DNA of 64,000 bases from Leucobacter chromiireducens subsp. solipictus (GCF_016758195.1 NZ_QYAC01000001.1:62001-126000), one strand, 5' to 3'. Positions 1 to 9,068 are shown, numbered from the stretch's first letter. Notes: a model not told the origin generated them from the sequence alone. Made by a program: numbers and translations.

Positions 1-1
1 G

Positions 2-499
2 GTGCCCAGAGGAATGAACCGCCCCCGTCGCGCCGTCGCCGCGCTGCTCGCTGTGACCGCGTCCGCCGCGCTGCTGGCGGGCTGCGCACTGCTTGAGGGA
101 CCCACTCCACAGACGCCCCCGCGCGAGACGCCGGCGGCCCCTGAGGTGGCACCCGAGCTCATCCCCGGCGGGACCGCGGAAGAGAACCTCCCGTACTTTA
201 CCGAGGTGCTGCGCGCCTACGGGGCGGGAACGAGCCCGATCCAGGGGCAGCCCGTCGTCGATGCGGTGGTTGCCGCGGGGTTCGATCCCGCGCTCATGCA
301 GGTGAGCTTTGACCAGAGCAAGACGAACCTCGTCGCCGACAATATCTTCGTGTCGGTGCGCGTCGAAGCGAGCTGCCTGATCGGGCAGCTCGTGACGGAA
401 GACCGCAGCACCTTCGCGGTGGTGGAACCGGCGATCGGACCGAACGGCGACATCTGCCTGATCGGAAAGACCGCGCCGATCGCGCAGAACGGCGGGTAG
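2..499 (+). CDS. Secreted lipoprotein, DUF6993-like
   Basis: The first 28 residues form a lipoprotein signal peptide: basic start (MNRPRR), an Ala/Leu hydrophobic stretch and the lipobox LLAGC with the lipidated Cys at about residue 28. A Pro-rich linker follows, then a compact domain of about 100 residues that I recall as the actinobacterial DUF6993 family; its function is unknown. It should be anchored on the outer face of the membrane. The start is uncertain: GTG at base 2 or ATG at base 14 are both possible, and a start outside the window cannot be excluded. It converges with the kinase gene on the other strand, with no space between the two stop codons. Confidence 0.75.
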   Translation: MPRGMNRPRRAVAALLAVTASAALLAGCALLEGPTPQTPPRETPAAPEVAPELIPGGTAEENLPYFTEVLRAYGAGTSPIQGQPVVDAVVAAGFDPALMQVSFDQSKTNLVADNIFVSVRVEASCLIGQLVTEDRSTFAVVEPAIGPNGDICLIGKTAPIAQNGG

Positions 500-1324
500 T
501 CAGCTCACATCCCAGAGCAGCCGGTAGTACGCAATTCGCCCCGGATCGGGGTCGATGCCGTATCTGGCATATACGGTGTCGCTGTAGCCGGGACCATAGT
601 TCCACTCGGTGCTCCACGCCGCGATGGCCAGGTCGGCCCAGCGATCCGCCACGCCGAGTTCCTGGAGATCCACGTGAGCGGCGAAGCGTCCGCGCTCGTC
701 GAGGAGCGTGTTGGGGGCGCAGGCGTCACCGTGGCACACGACGGGATCCTCCAGCGGCGGCGCGTCGCGAAGGCGATCCCGCACCTGGGCGACGGTGAGG
801 TGCTGGTACTCGGAAGACCAGCTCGCCGGGCCAGCGCCCGCGCGGACGCGGTCCTCGAACTGCTCGATTCGGCGCTCCACTGACCACGCGGCGGGGGCCT
901 CGGCGACGGGCAGCTGATCGTGCAGGATCCGCAGCCCCACGCCGATCGCCCGGGCCGCGGTCTCGGGATCCGCGATCCAGCGCGGCGCAACGGCCGACTC
1001 CCCATCGAGCGCGGCGGTGATGAGCCACGATCCGGCGGCGTCGGACCCGTGATCCAGCACCCGAGGGACCGCAGCGCCGTGCGCCGCCGCCCAGGCCAGC
1101 CGATCGGCTTCCCGTGCGAGATCGATCTCCGGCGTGCCCGCCGCGGTCCACTTGATGAAGCGCGCGTCCGTGCCCGTGGCGCCCGGATCGTGGAAGGTCA
1201 CGCCGCCGAGTCCGTTGACCCACACCGGGGTGAGTTCGCGCCCTCCGGTGAGCGCGGCGACCCGCGGCGGAACGGGGACGGGTCCGTCGGGAATTGCGGC
1301 GAGCGGTGCGGGACGGCTGTGCAT
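500..1324 (-). CDS. APH(3')-like aminoglycoside phosphotransferase family protein
   Basis: This 274-residue protein has the kinase fold signature of antibiotic phosphotransferases. The candidate ATP-binding lysine is K58 (RFIKW); the Brenner-type catalytic loop HGDACAPN is at 198-205; the metal-binding Asp lies in HVDLQELGVADRWADLA at about 219. The spacing and the GVADRWADLA tail resemble APH(3') (neomycin/kanamycin kinases) more than other APH families. It would transfer the ATP gamma-phosphate to a hydroxyl of a small molecule in the cytoplasm. I chose ATG 1324 because the alignable protein begins there; the ORF is open 99 bases further upstream into the ettA leader. Divergent from ettA. 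Whether it confers resistance cannot be read from the sequence. Confidence 0.8.
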   Translation of the reverse strand: MHSRPAPLAAIPDGPVPVPPRVAALTGGRELTPVWVNGLGGVTFHDPGATGTDARFIKWTAAGTPEIDLAREADRLAWAAAHGAAVPRVLDHGSDAAGSWLITAALDGESAVAPRWIADPETAARAIGVGLRILHDQLPVAEAPAAWSVERRIEQFEDRVRAGAGPASWSSEYQHLTVAQVRDRLRDAPPLEDPVVCHGDACAPNTLLDERGRFAAHVDLQELGVADRWADLAIAAWSTEWNYGPGYSDTVYARYGIDPDPGRIAYYRLLWDVS

Positions 1325-1440
1325 GGGAGCAAGTCTCGCAGGTCCGCGGGCCGCTGCGCTCGCCCACACGGTAGAGTGGCCATATCCAATATTGACTTGC
1401 ACACAGGGAGTTCGGGGCGCCACGGGCGCACGGAAAACAT

Positions 1441-3123
1441 ATGGCTGAGTACATTTACCAGATGGTTCGCGCGCGCAAGGCGCACGGCGACAAGGTGATC
1501 CTCGACGACGTGACCATGGCGTTCCTGCCGGGCGCGAAGATCGGCGTGGTCGGGCCTAACGGTGCCGGTAAGTCCACGATTCTGAAGATCATGGCGGGGC
1601 TCGACACCCCGTCGAACGGCGAGGCGATCCTCACGCCGGGCTACACCGTCGGCATCCTGATGCAGGAGCCGGAGCTGGACGAGGAACTCACCGTGCTCGC
1701 GAACGTGCAGCAGGGCGTCTCGGGGATCAAGGGGAAGCTTGATCGCTTCAACGAGATCTCCGCCGAGATGGCCAACCCGGACGCGGACTACGACAAGCTG
1801 CTGCCCGAAATGGGCGAGCTGCAAGAAGCGATCGACGCGGTCGACGGTTGGGACCTCGACAACCAGCTCGAGCAGGCGATGGACGCGCTGCGCTGCCCGC
1901 CGCCCGAGGCGATCGTGAAGAACCTGTCCGGTGGCGAGAAGCGCCGCGTGGCGCTCTGCAAGCTGCTGCTCGAGAAGCCGGACCTGCTGCTGCTCGATGA
2001 GCCCACGAACCACCTCGACGCCGAGAGCGTGCTGTGGCTTGAGCAGCACCTCGCGAAGTACCCGGGTGCCGTGATGGCCGTGACGCACGACCGGTACTTC
2101 CTCGACCACGTCGCCACCTGGATCTGTGAGGTCGACCGCGGGCGCCTGTACCCGTACGAGGGCAACTACTCCACGTACCTGGAGCAGAAGGCCGCGCGCC
2201 TCGAGGTGCAGGGCAAGAAGGACCAGAAGCTCCAGAAGCGCCTCAAGGAGGAGCTCGAGTGGGTCCGCTCGAACACGAAGGGTCGCCAGGCCAAGTCGAA
2301 GGCGCGTCTGGCGCGCTACGAGGAGATGGCTGCCGAGGCTGAGCGCACCCGGAAGCTTGACTTCGAGGAGATTCAGATCCCCGCGGGTCCGCGCCTCGGG
2401 AACCTCGTGCTCGAAGCGAAGGATCTCGTCAAGGGCTTCGACGGGCGGACGCTCATCGACGGCCTCTCGTTCTCGCTGCCGCGCAACGGCATCGTCGGCA
2501 TCATCGGCCCGAACGGTGTGGGGAAGACGACGCTCTTCAAGACGATCGTGGGCATCGAGCCGCTCGACGGCGGCGAGCTGAAGATCGGCGAGACCGTCAA
2601 GCTCAGCTACGTGGACCAGACCCGTGGCGGGATCGACCCGAAGAAGACCGTGTGGGAGGTCGTCTCCGACGGACTCGACTACATCCAGGTCGGCAACACG
2701 GAGATCCCCTCGCGTGCGTACGTCTCGACCTTCGGGTTCAAGGGACCGGATCAGCAGAAGCCCTCGGGCGTGCTGTCCGGTGGTGAGCGCAACCGCCTGA
2801 ACCTCGCGCTCACGCTGAAGCAGGGCGGCAACCTGCTGCTCCTCGATGAGCCCACGAACGACCTGGACGTCGAAACGCTCTCCAGCCTCGAGAACGCGCT
2901 GCTCGAGTTCCCCGGCTGTGCCGTGGTGATCACGCACGATCGCTGGTTCCTGGACCGGATCGCGACCCACATCCTCGCCTACGAGGGCACCGAGGAGAAC
3001 CCCGCGAACTGGCACTGGTTCGAGGGCAACTTCGAAGCTTACGAGGCCAACAAGATCGAGCGGCTCGGAGCAGACGCGGCGAAGCCGTCGCGCGTCACCT
3101 ACCGCAAGCTCACCCGCGACTAA
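1441..3123 (+). CDS. ettA: Energy-dependent translational throttle protein EttA (ABC-F ATPase)
   Basis: This 560-residue cytosolic protein has two ABC ATPase domains and no membrane segment. Walker A motifs GPNGAGKST (38-46) and GPNGVGKTT (about 357-365), ABC signatures LSGGEKRRVAL and LSGGERNRLNL, and Walker B motifs ending DEPTNHLD and DEPTNDLD are all intact. A charged linker rich in Lys, Glu and Arg lies between the domains, as in ABC-F proteins. The family binds the ribosomal E site and couples the first peptide bond to the cellular ATP/ADP ratio. Length and motif spacing match EttA rather than antibiotic-resistance ABC-F proteins. A strong intrinsic terminator follows the stop codon. 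Confidence 0.95.
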   Translation: MAEYIYQMVRARKAHGDKVILDDVTMAFLPGAKIGVVGPNGAGKSTILKIMAGLDTPSNGEAILTPGYTVGILMQEPELDEELTVLANVQQGVSGIKGKLDRFNEISAEMANPDADYDKLLPEMGELQEAIDAVDGWDLDNQLEQAMDALRCPPPEAIVKNLSGGEKRRVALCKLLLEKPDLLLLDEPTNHLDAESVLWLEQHLAKYPGAVMAVTHDRYFLDHVATWICEVDRGRLYPYEGNYSTYLEQKAARLEVQGKKDQKLQKRLKEELEWVRSNTKGRQAKSKARLARYEEMAAEAERTRKLDFEEIQIPAGPRLGNLVLEAKDLVKGFDGRTLIDGLSFSLPRNGIVGIIGPNGVGKTTLFKTIVGIEPLDGGELKIGETVKLSYVDQTRGGIDPKKTVWEVVSDGLDYIQVGNTEIPSRAYVSTFGFKGPDQQKPSGVLSGGERNRLNLALTLKQGGNLLLLDEPTNDLDVETLSSLENALLEFPGCAVVITHDRWFLDRIATHILAYEGTEENPANWHWFEGNFEAYEANKIERLGADAAKPSRVTYRKLTRD

Positions 3124-3130
3124 GCGGCCT

Positions 3131-3169
3131 GAGAGCCCGATTCCCGTGGGGAGTCGGGCTCTCGTGTTT
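3131..3169 (+). terminator. Intrinsic terminator of ettA
   Basis: A 10-bp perfect stem (GAGAGCCCGA with TCGGGCTCTC at 3154-3163) has an internal TCCC/GGGA pairing and is followed by GTGTTTT. It lies 7 bases after the ettA stop codon. Confidence 0.85.
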
Positions 3170-3193
3170 TCACCGGAGAAAGGGGGCGCACGG

Positions 3194-3715
3194 ATGGCGC
3201 GCACCAGGATTGACATGGAGCTCCGCTGGGGCGATCAGGACGCCTACGGGCACGTCAACAATGTCGCGTTCGCGCGGTTCCTTGAAGAGGCACGAGTGCG
3301 GACCTTCTGGCTGGGATCCGGGCGCGAGCGCACCGGCATGGAGCGGCACTTTCGGAGTGACGACCCCGCGGGCCCGAAGATGCTCGTCGCGAATCAGCAG
3401 ATCGAGTTCTTGCGGGTGCTCGAGTACTCGGAACGACCGATCACGGTGGAGCTGTGGATCGGAAAGCTGGGAGGATCGAGCCTGGAAGTGCACTACGAGA
3501 TCGTCGAGGGTGCTCACCGGGACAGCGGCGACAGGGATATGGCCGACGCTCCCGCCGCGGGCGGCACGAACGCTGAGCGGAACGTGGTGGCCCGCGCAAT
3601 CTCGCACATCGTGATCGTTCACGGCGAGACGATGCGCCCCCTTCGTCTCTCCGATGCGGGCCGCGCATCGGTCTCCGCGTGGATGGATGATCCCGTCCAG
3701 ATGCGGCGCGGGTAG
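3194..3715 (+). CDS. Acyl-CoA thioesterase, 4HBT hotdog family
   Basis: The 173-residue product has the 4-hydroxybenzoyl-CoA thioesterase signature RWGDQDAYGHVNN at residues 11-23, with D16 as the likely catalytic acid. Such enzymes hydrolyse acyl-CoA to free acid and CoA in the cytosol; the substrate here is unknown. ATG 3194 is chosen over the upstream in-frame GTG at 3146 because it follows an A/G-rich ribosome-binding site (gagaaaggggg) and matches the usual family start, and because the upstream start would lie in the ettA terminator. Residues of about 120-140 are a variable acidic insertion. It converges with the sigma-factor gene downstream. Confidence 0.85.
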   Translation: MARTRIDMELRWGDQDAYGHVNNVAFARFLEEARVRTFWLGSGRERTGMERHFRSDDPAGPKMLVANQQIEFLRVLEYSERPITVELWIGKLGGSSLEVHYEIVEGAHRDSGDRDMADAPAAGGTNAERNVVARAISHIVIVHGETMRPLRLSDAGRASVSAWMDDPVQMRRG

Positions 3716-3769
3716 CGCGCAGGTCCCGGGAAGCGCGGGGCCGCACCCGGCGTGCGCCCCGCACCCCGC

Positions 3770-4324
3770 CTATCCGCTGAGCTCCGCCCGCAGCGCCGCG
3801 CGGACGCGCGAGTAGCGCTTGCGGGCCGCGGCCGCCCGGTAGCCGAGGACCTGGCCAGCTTCGGCGACGCCGAAACCCTCCCATGCGACGAGGAGCAGGA
3901 GTTCCCGATCCCGTTCCGGCAGTGCGCTGAGCGCACGACGGAGCTCCGGGTGCGCCTCGGGTGGTGACACCGAGACCGCGGTGAGTTCGTGGCGGAGTCG
4001 TTCGCCGAGCTCCGAATGCCGGACCCTGCCTCGGCGCGCACGCAGCAACACCTTGCGTGCAACACCGAAGGCGTATTGGCGTACCTGCTCGCGGGATGCC
4101 GGGAGTCGAGCGCCCTTCGCGACGAGCACGAGCAGCGTGTCCGCGGCCGCATCGGCGGCGTCGTCAGGATCGCCGAGCCGACGCCAGAAGTAGGCGTTGA
4201 GTTCCGGGAGGAGTTCCGCGAGGACGTCGCTGGGGTCGCCCCCGGCGAGATCCGCGCCGGATCCTGCGTGGGGCGGTTGTTCGGCCTGCGCCGCGTCCAC
4301 GAGGCCGCGGATCGGGGCGGTCAT
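3770..4324 (-). CDS. ECF-type RNA polymerase sigma factor
   Basis: The 184-residue protein has a sigma-70 region 2-like helix set around residues 40-75 (YFWRRLGDPDDAADAAADTL) and a region 4 helix-turn-helix near the C-terminus (LSALPERDRELLLLVAWEGF...QVLGYRAAAARKRYSRVRAAL). There is no region 1 or 3, as is usual for extracytoplasmic-function sigma factors. Its ATG overlaps the stop codon of the upstream membrane-protein gene by 4 bases, so the two are translationally coupled. The coupled partner is the obvious candidate regulator. The order (membrane protein first, sigma second) is the reverse of most sigma/anti-sigma operons. Target promoters are unknown. Confidence 0.85.
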   Translation of the reverse strand: MTAPIRGLVDAAQAEQPPHAGSGADLAGGDPSDVLAELLPELNAYFWRRLGDPDDAADAAADTLLVLVAKGARLPASREQVRQYAFGVARKVLLRARRGRVRHSELGERLRHELTAVSVSPPEAHPELRRALSALPERDRELLLLVAWEGFGVAEAGQVLGYRAAAARKRYSRVRAALRAELSG

Positions 4325-5358
4325 GCGACGCCCTCCCCGGATCCCGCCTGCGCGGCTGCGCTGCGGCGAGTCCCCACCGCAGCCTCGGGGTCCGCCACGC
4401 CCGCCCGGGCGGCGATCGCACGGAGATCCACGTCGTACTGGGCCCAGTACGCGTCATCGATCATGACGGGTTCCGGTCCCAACGTCGCCGTGTACTCCGC
4501 GAACACGCCGTCGATCAGGGCCTGTCGGTCGACTCGATCCCACACCTCGCATCCCCGGCCCGCGCTGGCCTCAGCCTCGCACGACGACAACTCGAACTGG
4601 AGGAGCGCCTGCGCGGCGGCGGCGCGGTCCTCGGCCGCGGGATCCTGCACGCGAGCCACGAATGCCCACATCACGTACCGGATTCCGCCTCCGTCGGCGG
4701 CCGCGATGTGCGGCCACGCGGGGGCGGCACGGAGCGCATCGAGGGCGGCGCTGCGGCGCGGTGCGTCGTCGTCTCGATCGGCCTCGATCCACTCGACAAT
4801 CCAGGCGAGCCAGAGTTCGCGCTCATAGTCCCCGCCGAGGAGCCCGTCGGCCAATCGGGTGGGCTCCGTGGACGCATAGCGCGCCGCGATCAGGCGGGCA
4901 GCCTCATCCCAATCGAATCCATCGGGTGCGGGGAGCTCGGTCGGTGCGACTGAGGCGACAAAGCTCGCGAAATCCGAGGTGTTCGGATCGATCCATTCCT
5001 CGCCGGCACTGACCTCCGACTGACCTGGCTCCGCGAACTCTCCCGTCTGGGCCGCGAAGAGTCGCTCGGCGATCGCGGCCGTCGGGAGGATCAGGGCGCC
5101 GGCAGCGAGCACGACGCCCGCCGAGACCGCCCAGCGTTTGCGGCGCTGCGTCCGCGCCGGCGTCGCCGCCGCGCGGACGAGCACCCGCGCGGCCCGAGGG
5201 CTGAGCTGGGGCGGGGTGCCCGCCAGGTCCTGCAGTTGCGCATCGAGCCGGGCGTCGAGAGCGCCGTGGGTCGTGCGATCGGCAGCGGTATTCGCGCCCG
5301 GAGCAGCACGACCGGCACCGCTCGGCGCCACAGGACGGTGGGGATCAGGATCAGACAT
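4321..5358 (-). CDS. Single-pass membrane protein coupled to ECF sigma factor, possible anti-sigma partner
   Basis: The 345-residue protein has a cytoplasmic N-terminus of about 75 residues rich in Pro, Ala and Arg, one transmembrane helix at about 77-100 (VSAGVVLAAGALILPTAAIA), and an acidic, Trp-containing extracytoplasmic domain of about 240 residues. I recognise no named domain and no ZAS zinc motif. Topology and the 4-base overlap with the sigma gene make it a plausible membrane-anchored sigma regulator; that is inference. The upstream in-frame ATG at 5388 is possible, but MSDPDPHRP at 5358 sits behind a purine-rich GGAAGGAACC stretch. Confidence 0.7.
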   Translation of the reverse strand: MSDPDPHRPVAPSGAGRAAPGANTAADRTTHGALDARLDAQLQDLAGTPPQLSPRAARVLVRAAATPARTQRRKRWAVSAGVVLAAGALILPTAAIAERLFAAQTGEFAEPGQSEVSAGEEWIDPNTSDFASFVASVAPTELPAPDGFDWDEAARLIAARYASTEPTRLADGLLGGDYERELWLAWIVEWIEADRDDDAPRRSAALDALRAAPAWPHIAAADGGGIRYVMWAFVARVQDPAAEDRAAAAQALLQFELSSCEAEASAGRGCEVWDRVDRQALIDGVFAEYTATLGPEPVMIDDAYWAQYDVDLRAIAARAGVADPEAAVGTRRSAAAQAGSGEGVA

Positions 5359-5503
5359 GCGGGGTTCCTTCCGAGAAGCCATACCCATGACCTGCCGGTG
5401 TGCGCGGAAACGTGACAGATTCGTCGGATCGGCCTCGCGCCGGTGTCAGATCCGGCAGCCCAAGCAGCGCGTGATCCGTCGCCGCACGGTGCCCGCGACG
5501 GCG

Positions 5504-6367
5504 TTACTCGGTCGGGAAGCGGACCATGCCCTCCTGGCTGACGCTGGCGACGAGGTTGCCTTCGCGGTCGTAGAACCGGCCGTGGGTGAGTCCGCGGCCG
5601 TTCTGCGAGGTGGGAGACTCCAGCTCGTACAGCAGCCACTCGTCGACGCGGAACGGGCGATGGAACCACATGGCGTGGTCGAGGCTTGCGAAGCGCATGC
5701 CCGGCGTCGCCCAGGGGGTGCCGTGCTGCCGGGCGATGGGCTCAAGGAGGAGGTAATCGCTCGCGAACGCGAGAGCAGCCGAGTGGATCAGCGCGCTCGC
5801 GTCGAGCGTGTCCCGACTCCGCATCCACACCCGCTGGCGGTTGCTGCGCTCCGCGACCTCCAAGATGATGTCGGACTCGACGTAGCGGAAGTCGAAGGGG
5901 CGGTTCAGCACCCAGGAGGCCTGCCCGTTGCTCGCGAGGTGACCGTACTTCTCCCAGACGGTGGGCAGCGAGTCCGGATCCGGCAGATCCGACATGTCGC
6001 GCCGCTCCTGGTGTTCGACGCCCTCATCCGGGACCTGGAAGGAGGAGATGAGCGACATGAGCACCTGCCCCTCCTGGTACGCTTGCACGCGACGCGTCGA
6101 GAACGACCGCCCGTCGTAGAGCCGATCCACCTCGAACGTCATCCGCTCGGAGCTGTTGCCGGGGCGGAGGAAATACCCGTGCATCGAGTGCAGCGCGCGG
6201 CCCTCAGGGGCGGTCGTGCCGGCCGCCGCGAGCGCCTGCCCGAGCACCTGTCCGCCGAAGGAACGCCCGTGCCAGGTGGGCAGCGGGGGCCCCGTGAGGA
6301 TGTCCTCGCGGGTGCGCGCACCCGAGTCGAGAACCGAGAGCATCGAGAGGAGATCGGCGGCGGTCAT
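5504..6367 (-). CDS. tesB: Acyl-CoA thioesterase II
   Basis: The 287-residue product is a double-hotdog TesB. The N-terminal half carries the LPTWHGRSFGGQVLGQAL motif, and the C-terminal half has the three catalytic elements of TesB: Asp in LDHAMWFH, a hydroxyl residue in the SPTSQNGRGL segment, and Gln in VSQEGMVR. It hydrolyses medium- and long-chain acyl-CoA to free fatty acid and CoA in the cytosol. ATG 6367 has an excellent ribosome-binding site (GGAGGAACC then ATG); the longer ORF to 6487 overlaps the divergent gene and is rejected. Divergently placed from the gene at 6475. Confidence 0.93.
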   Translation of the reverse strand: MTAADLLSMLSVLDSGARTREDILTGPPLPTWHGRSFGGQVLGQALAAAGTTAPEGRALHSMHGYFLRPGNSSERMTFEVDRLYDGRSFSTRRVQAYQEGQVLMSLISSFQVPDEGVEHQERRDMSDLPDPDSLPTVWEKYGHLASNGQASWVLNRPFDFRYVESDIILEVAERSNRQRVWMRSRDTLDASALIHSAALAFASDYLLLEPIARQHGTPWATPGMRFASLDHAMWFHRPFRVDEWLLYELESPTSQNGRGLTHGRFYDREGNLVASVSQEGMVRFPTE

Positions 6368-6461
6368 GGTTCCTCCAGGAAGCGGGTCCGAGCGGATAAG
6401 TCTCTCAAGTCTAGGGCTGCGGCGCGTGGCGGCGCGGGATCCCTCGCGGGCACGGCGGCGG

Positions 6462-6467
6462 TAGACT
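6462..6467 (+). promoter_or_regulatory. -10 box TAGACT, predicted leaderless mRNA
   Basis: TAGACT ends 7 bases before the ATG at 6475, which puts the expected transcription start on the A of the start codon. Confidence 0.5.
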
Positions 6468-6474
6468 CGGGGGG

Positions 6475-7122
6475 ATGGCTGCCACACTACTGCTCGCGGA
6501 CCACGCGACGCGAGACGATCTCCGCATCTTTCTTGAGCGCTTGCAGAAGGTGGGGCAAGACGAGGTGCGGATCCTGACCCGCGGGTCGACGCTCGCCGTG
6601 TACGGCTGCACGCAGGCGCCGCGCGGGATCACGGATTCGGTGCCCGTGGTGCTCGTGATGCGCGCGTTCGCGCTCTCCGAGGCCCCCACCGAGGACGTCG
6701 ACGAGACGGTGCTGGGCCGGTCCCTGCTGGACCGGATCGCGCGGCTCGGGATCATTGGGCTCGCGCTCGATGTCCCGGACGTCACCGCGATGGTGGCGTG
6801 GGCCGGAGTACTGCCGCCGGTCGCCGGGTGGGAGCCCGCGGGCGCGATCGATGCGCCCTCGCTGGGCACCGTGGCCGCGGAGGGGATTGCGCGCGTGGCC
6901 GAGCGGCTGCCGGCCGATCCCGGGGAAGCGCTCGTGCACAAGGTCCGCGCCACCGTGTGGGGTGCGGAGATCGCGCCCGGCGTCCCGGCCGCCGCGGCCT
7001 TTGCCGCGGAGACGCTCGGTTTCCTGGGGGAGTCCGCGCCCGTGCGCGTCTCGAAGTCCCTGACCTGGACGCGGCTCTCGACGGACCGCGGCCACGTGGT
7101 GGTGCGCTCGCTGCTCGGGTAG
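6475..7122 (+). CDS. Conserved hypothetical protein
   Basis: The 215-residue cytosolic protein (no signal or membrane segment) has Ala/Val-rich strands and helices throughout. I do not recognise a family. The N-terminus ATLLLADHATRDDLRIFLERLQKVGQDEVRILTRGSTLAVYG resembles a small alpha/beta domain found in actinobacterial proteins of unknown function. It is transcribed divergently from tesB, and a -10 box sits 7 bases before its ATG, suggesting a leaderless mRNA. No downstream partner: a 367-bp gap precedes rpoZ. Confidence 0.7.
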   Translation: MAATLLLADHATRDDLRIFLERLQKVGQDEVRILTRGSTLAVYGCTQAPRGITDSVPVVLVMRAFALSEAPTEDVDETVLGRSLLDRIARLGIIGLALDVPDVTAMVAWAGVLPPVAGWEPAGAIDAPSLGTVAAEGIARVAERLPADPGEALVHKVRATVWGAEIAPGVPAAAAFAAETLGFLGESAPVRVSKSLTWTRLSTDRGHVVVRSLLG

Positions 7123-7489
7123 CGCCGCGGTCCTGGCCCCGCACGCGGTCGTTCTGCCCCGGCGAGGACTGGCGCAACCCCATTGAGCAGCCACATCGGC
7201 AGGTTCCCAGGCATCGGAAGGTTCGAAATTGGCACCTCGCACGGGGGTCCGCGCAGGTCCCCATCCCATGCTCCGCAGGCAGGGTGTTCAGCCATATCTG
7301 CGGAAATTCGGCGAGAACTCAATGTGGCGCGTACGCGAGCCTCGCGATGTGCGAGATGGGCGTCTCGGCACGAGCATTCGGCGGGGAGTGTGTGCGGCAG
7401 GGCAGAGCATGGCGCGCGGTCCGCGGCCTGGTGCAGCGATTTCCGCGAACCTCAGCTAGGATAGGGAGGTCAACCGGAGGAGTGTTTTC
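7123..7489. other. 367-bp gap without a convincing gene
   Basis: No open frame here has family resemblance, codon pattern and a ribosome-binding site together. The base composition is somewhat lower in GC than the flanks. The last 40 bases hold a possible rpoZ promoter (TAGGAT at 7457-7462) and the rpoZ ribosome-binding site CCGGAGGAG. Confidence 0.6.
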
Positions 7490-7756
7490 ATGGCAAATGT
7501 CAACGGCATCATCGACCCGCCCATCGACGATCTGCTCGAAAAGGTGGATTCGAAGTATGCGCTGGTGATCTTCGCCTCGCAGCGTGCTCGTCAGATCAAC
7601 GATTACTACACGGATCTGCACGACGGCAACCTGTTCGACAACGTCGGGCCGCTCGTCGACTCGTCTGTCGACGATAAGCCGCTGTCGATCGCACTGCACG
7701 AGGTCGTCGAGGGCAAGCTCTCGATGACGAAGCGTGCCGCGGAGGACGCAGCGTAA
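7490..7756 (+). CDS. rpoZ: RNA polymerase omega subunit
   Basis: The 88-residue product contains the omega core: [26 protein letters not shown] (helices contacting beta-prime) and [14 protein letters not shown] in the C-terminal half. Omega stabilises assembly of beta-prime into RNA polymerase. ATG 7490 follows CCGGAGGAG at good spacing. The usual upstream partner gmk is absent from this window; metK follows, as is common in actinobacteria, after a hairpin. Confidence 0.95.
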   Translation: MANVNGIIDPPIDDLLEKVDSKYALVIFASQRARQINDYYTDLHDGNLFDNVGPLVDSSVDDKPLSIALHEVVEGKLSMTKRAAEDAA

Positions 7757-7781
7757 TCTTCTGCTGCTTTCGCAGCTGTGT

Positions 7782-7826
7782 CGGTGGCGTCGGATACCCT
7801 GAAGGGACCGGCGCCACCGGTGTTTT
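7782..7826 (+). terminator. Hairpin between rpoZ and metK
   Basis: CGGTGGCG (7782-7789) pairs with CGCCACCG (7812-7819), with a second CCT/GGG pairing inside, followed by GTGTTTT. It is most likely a terminator or attenuator for rpoZ. I see no SAM riboswitch core here. Confidence 0.6.
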
Positions 7827-7877
7827 CGGGGTTCGCCCCAGTTTCTCAATTACTTCCTACGCTCAAGGAGCCCCATC

Positions 7878-9068
7878 GTGTCGCTGCGTCAGTTCACCTC
7901 GGAGTCGGTCACCGAAGGCCACCCCGACAAGATCTGCGACCGCATTTCTGATTCCATCCTCGACGCCATGCTCGCGCAGGATCCCGGCGCGCGCGTCGCC
8001 GTCGAGACGCTCGTGACGACGGGTCTCGTGCACGTCGCCGGCGAGGTGTCGACGAGCGGGTACGTGGAGATCCCGCAGATCGTCCGCGACGCGGTGCGCG
8101 AGATCGGGTACACGAGCTCCGAGATGGGCTTCGACGGTTCGTCCTGCGGCGTCTCCGTGTCGATCGGCCAGCAGTCTCCGGACATCGCGGACGGGGTGGA
8201 CAGCTCGCTCGAGCTGCGCACGGGTGCCCTCGACGACGAACTCAGCCGTCAGGGCGCGGGGGATCAGGGCATCATGTTCGGCTTCGCCACCGACGAGACC
8301 CCGGAACTGCAGCCGCTGCCGAGCTGGATCTCGCACCGCCTCGCCGAGCGCCTCACCGAGGTGCGCCGCGCGGGCATCATTCCGGAGCTCCGTCCCGACG
8401 GCAAGACGCAGGTGACGATCGGCTACGACGGCGATCGCCCGGCAAGCATCGAGGCCGTTGTGGTCTCCACGCAGCACCACCAGAGCATCAGTCAGCCCGC
8501 GTTGCGCGAGGCCGTGGAGCGCGAGGTCATCCGGCCCGTGCTGGAGCGCGTCGAGCTGCCCAGCGCCGGCGCCGAGCTGTTCATCAACCCGGCGGGCCCG
8601 TTTGTGGTGGGCGGCCCGATGGGCGACGCCGGGCTGACCGGCCGCAAGATCATCATCGACACCTATGGCGGCGCGAGCCGCCACGGCGGTGGTGCCTTCA
8701 GCGGGAAGGACCCGTCGAAGGTGGATCGTTCCGCCGCGTACGCCATGCGCTGGGTCGCAAAGCACGTGGTGCGGGCCGGACTCGCGAAGCGCGCGGAGCT
8801 GCAGGTCGCCTACGCCATCGGTCGGGCACACCCGGTGGGGCTCTACGTCGAGACCTTCGGCACCGAGACCGTGCCGCGCGAGCGGATCGAGGCCGCCGTG
8901 CGCGAGGTGTTCGACCTGCGCCCGCTCGCGATTATCCGCGACCTCCAGCTGCTGCGCCCGATCTACGCGCAGACCAGTGCCTACGGCCACTTCGGACGCG
9001 AGCTTCCCGACTTCACCTGGGAGGCCACGCCGCGCGTCGCGGAGCTGCAGGCCGCAGCCGGCGTGTAG
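7878..9068 (+). CDS. metK: S-adenosylmethionine synthetase
   Basis: The 396-residue enzyme makes S-adenosylmethionine from methionine and ATP. The signatures are intact: [19 protein letters not shown] near residue 14, [16 protein letters not shown] at about residue 130, the P-loop-like [18 protein letters not shown] at about 275, and DTYGG just before it. Translation starts at GTG 7878 behind CAAGGAG. The stop codon is immediately followed by the priA start codon, so the two genes are probably co-transcribed and coupled. Confidence 0.97.
   Translation: MSLRQFTSESVTEGHPDKICDRISDSILDAMLAQDPGARVAVETLVTTGLVHVAGEVSTSGYVEIPQIVRDAVREIGYTSSEMGFDGSSCGVSVSIGQQSPDIADGVDSSLELRTGALDDELSRQGAGDQGIMFGFATDETPELQPLPSWISHRLAERLTEVRRAGIIPELRPDGKTQVTIGYDGDRPASIEAVVVSTQHHQSISQPALREAVEREVIRPVLERVELPSAGAELFINPAGPFVVGGPMGDAGLTGRKIIIDTYGGASRHGGGAFSGKDPSKVDRSAAYAMRWVAKHVVRAGLAKRAELQVAYAIGRAHPVGLYVETFGTETVPRERIEAAVREVFDLRPLAIIRDLQLLRPIYAQTSAYGHFGRELPDFTWEATPRVAELQAAAGV

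Noticed and set aside
1198..3216. 672-codon minus-strand frame over ettA
   Set aside because: Mirror of the ettA reading frame, with no start signal or recognisable domain.
7183..7464. 93-codon ORF in the gap before rpoZ
   Set aside because: No ribosome-binding site, His/Arg/Ser-rich translation and no family resemblance.
7757..7877. SAM riboswitch upstream of metK
   Set aside because: Only a simple terminator-like hairpin is seen; no SAM riboswitch core was recognised.
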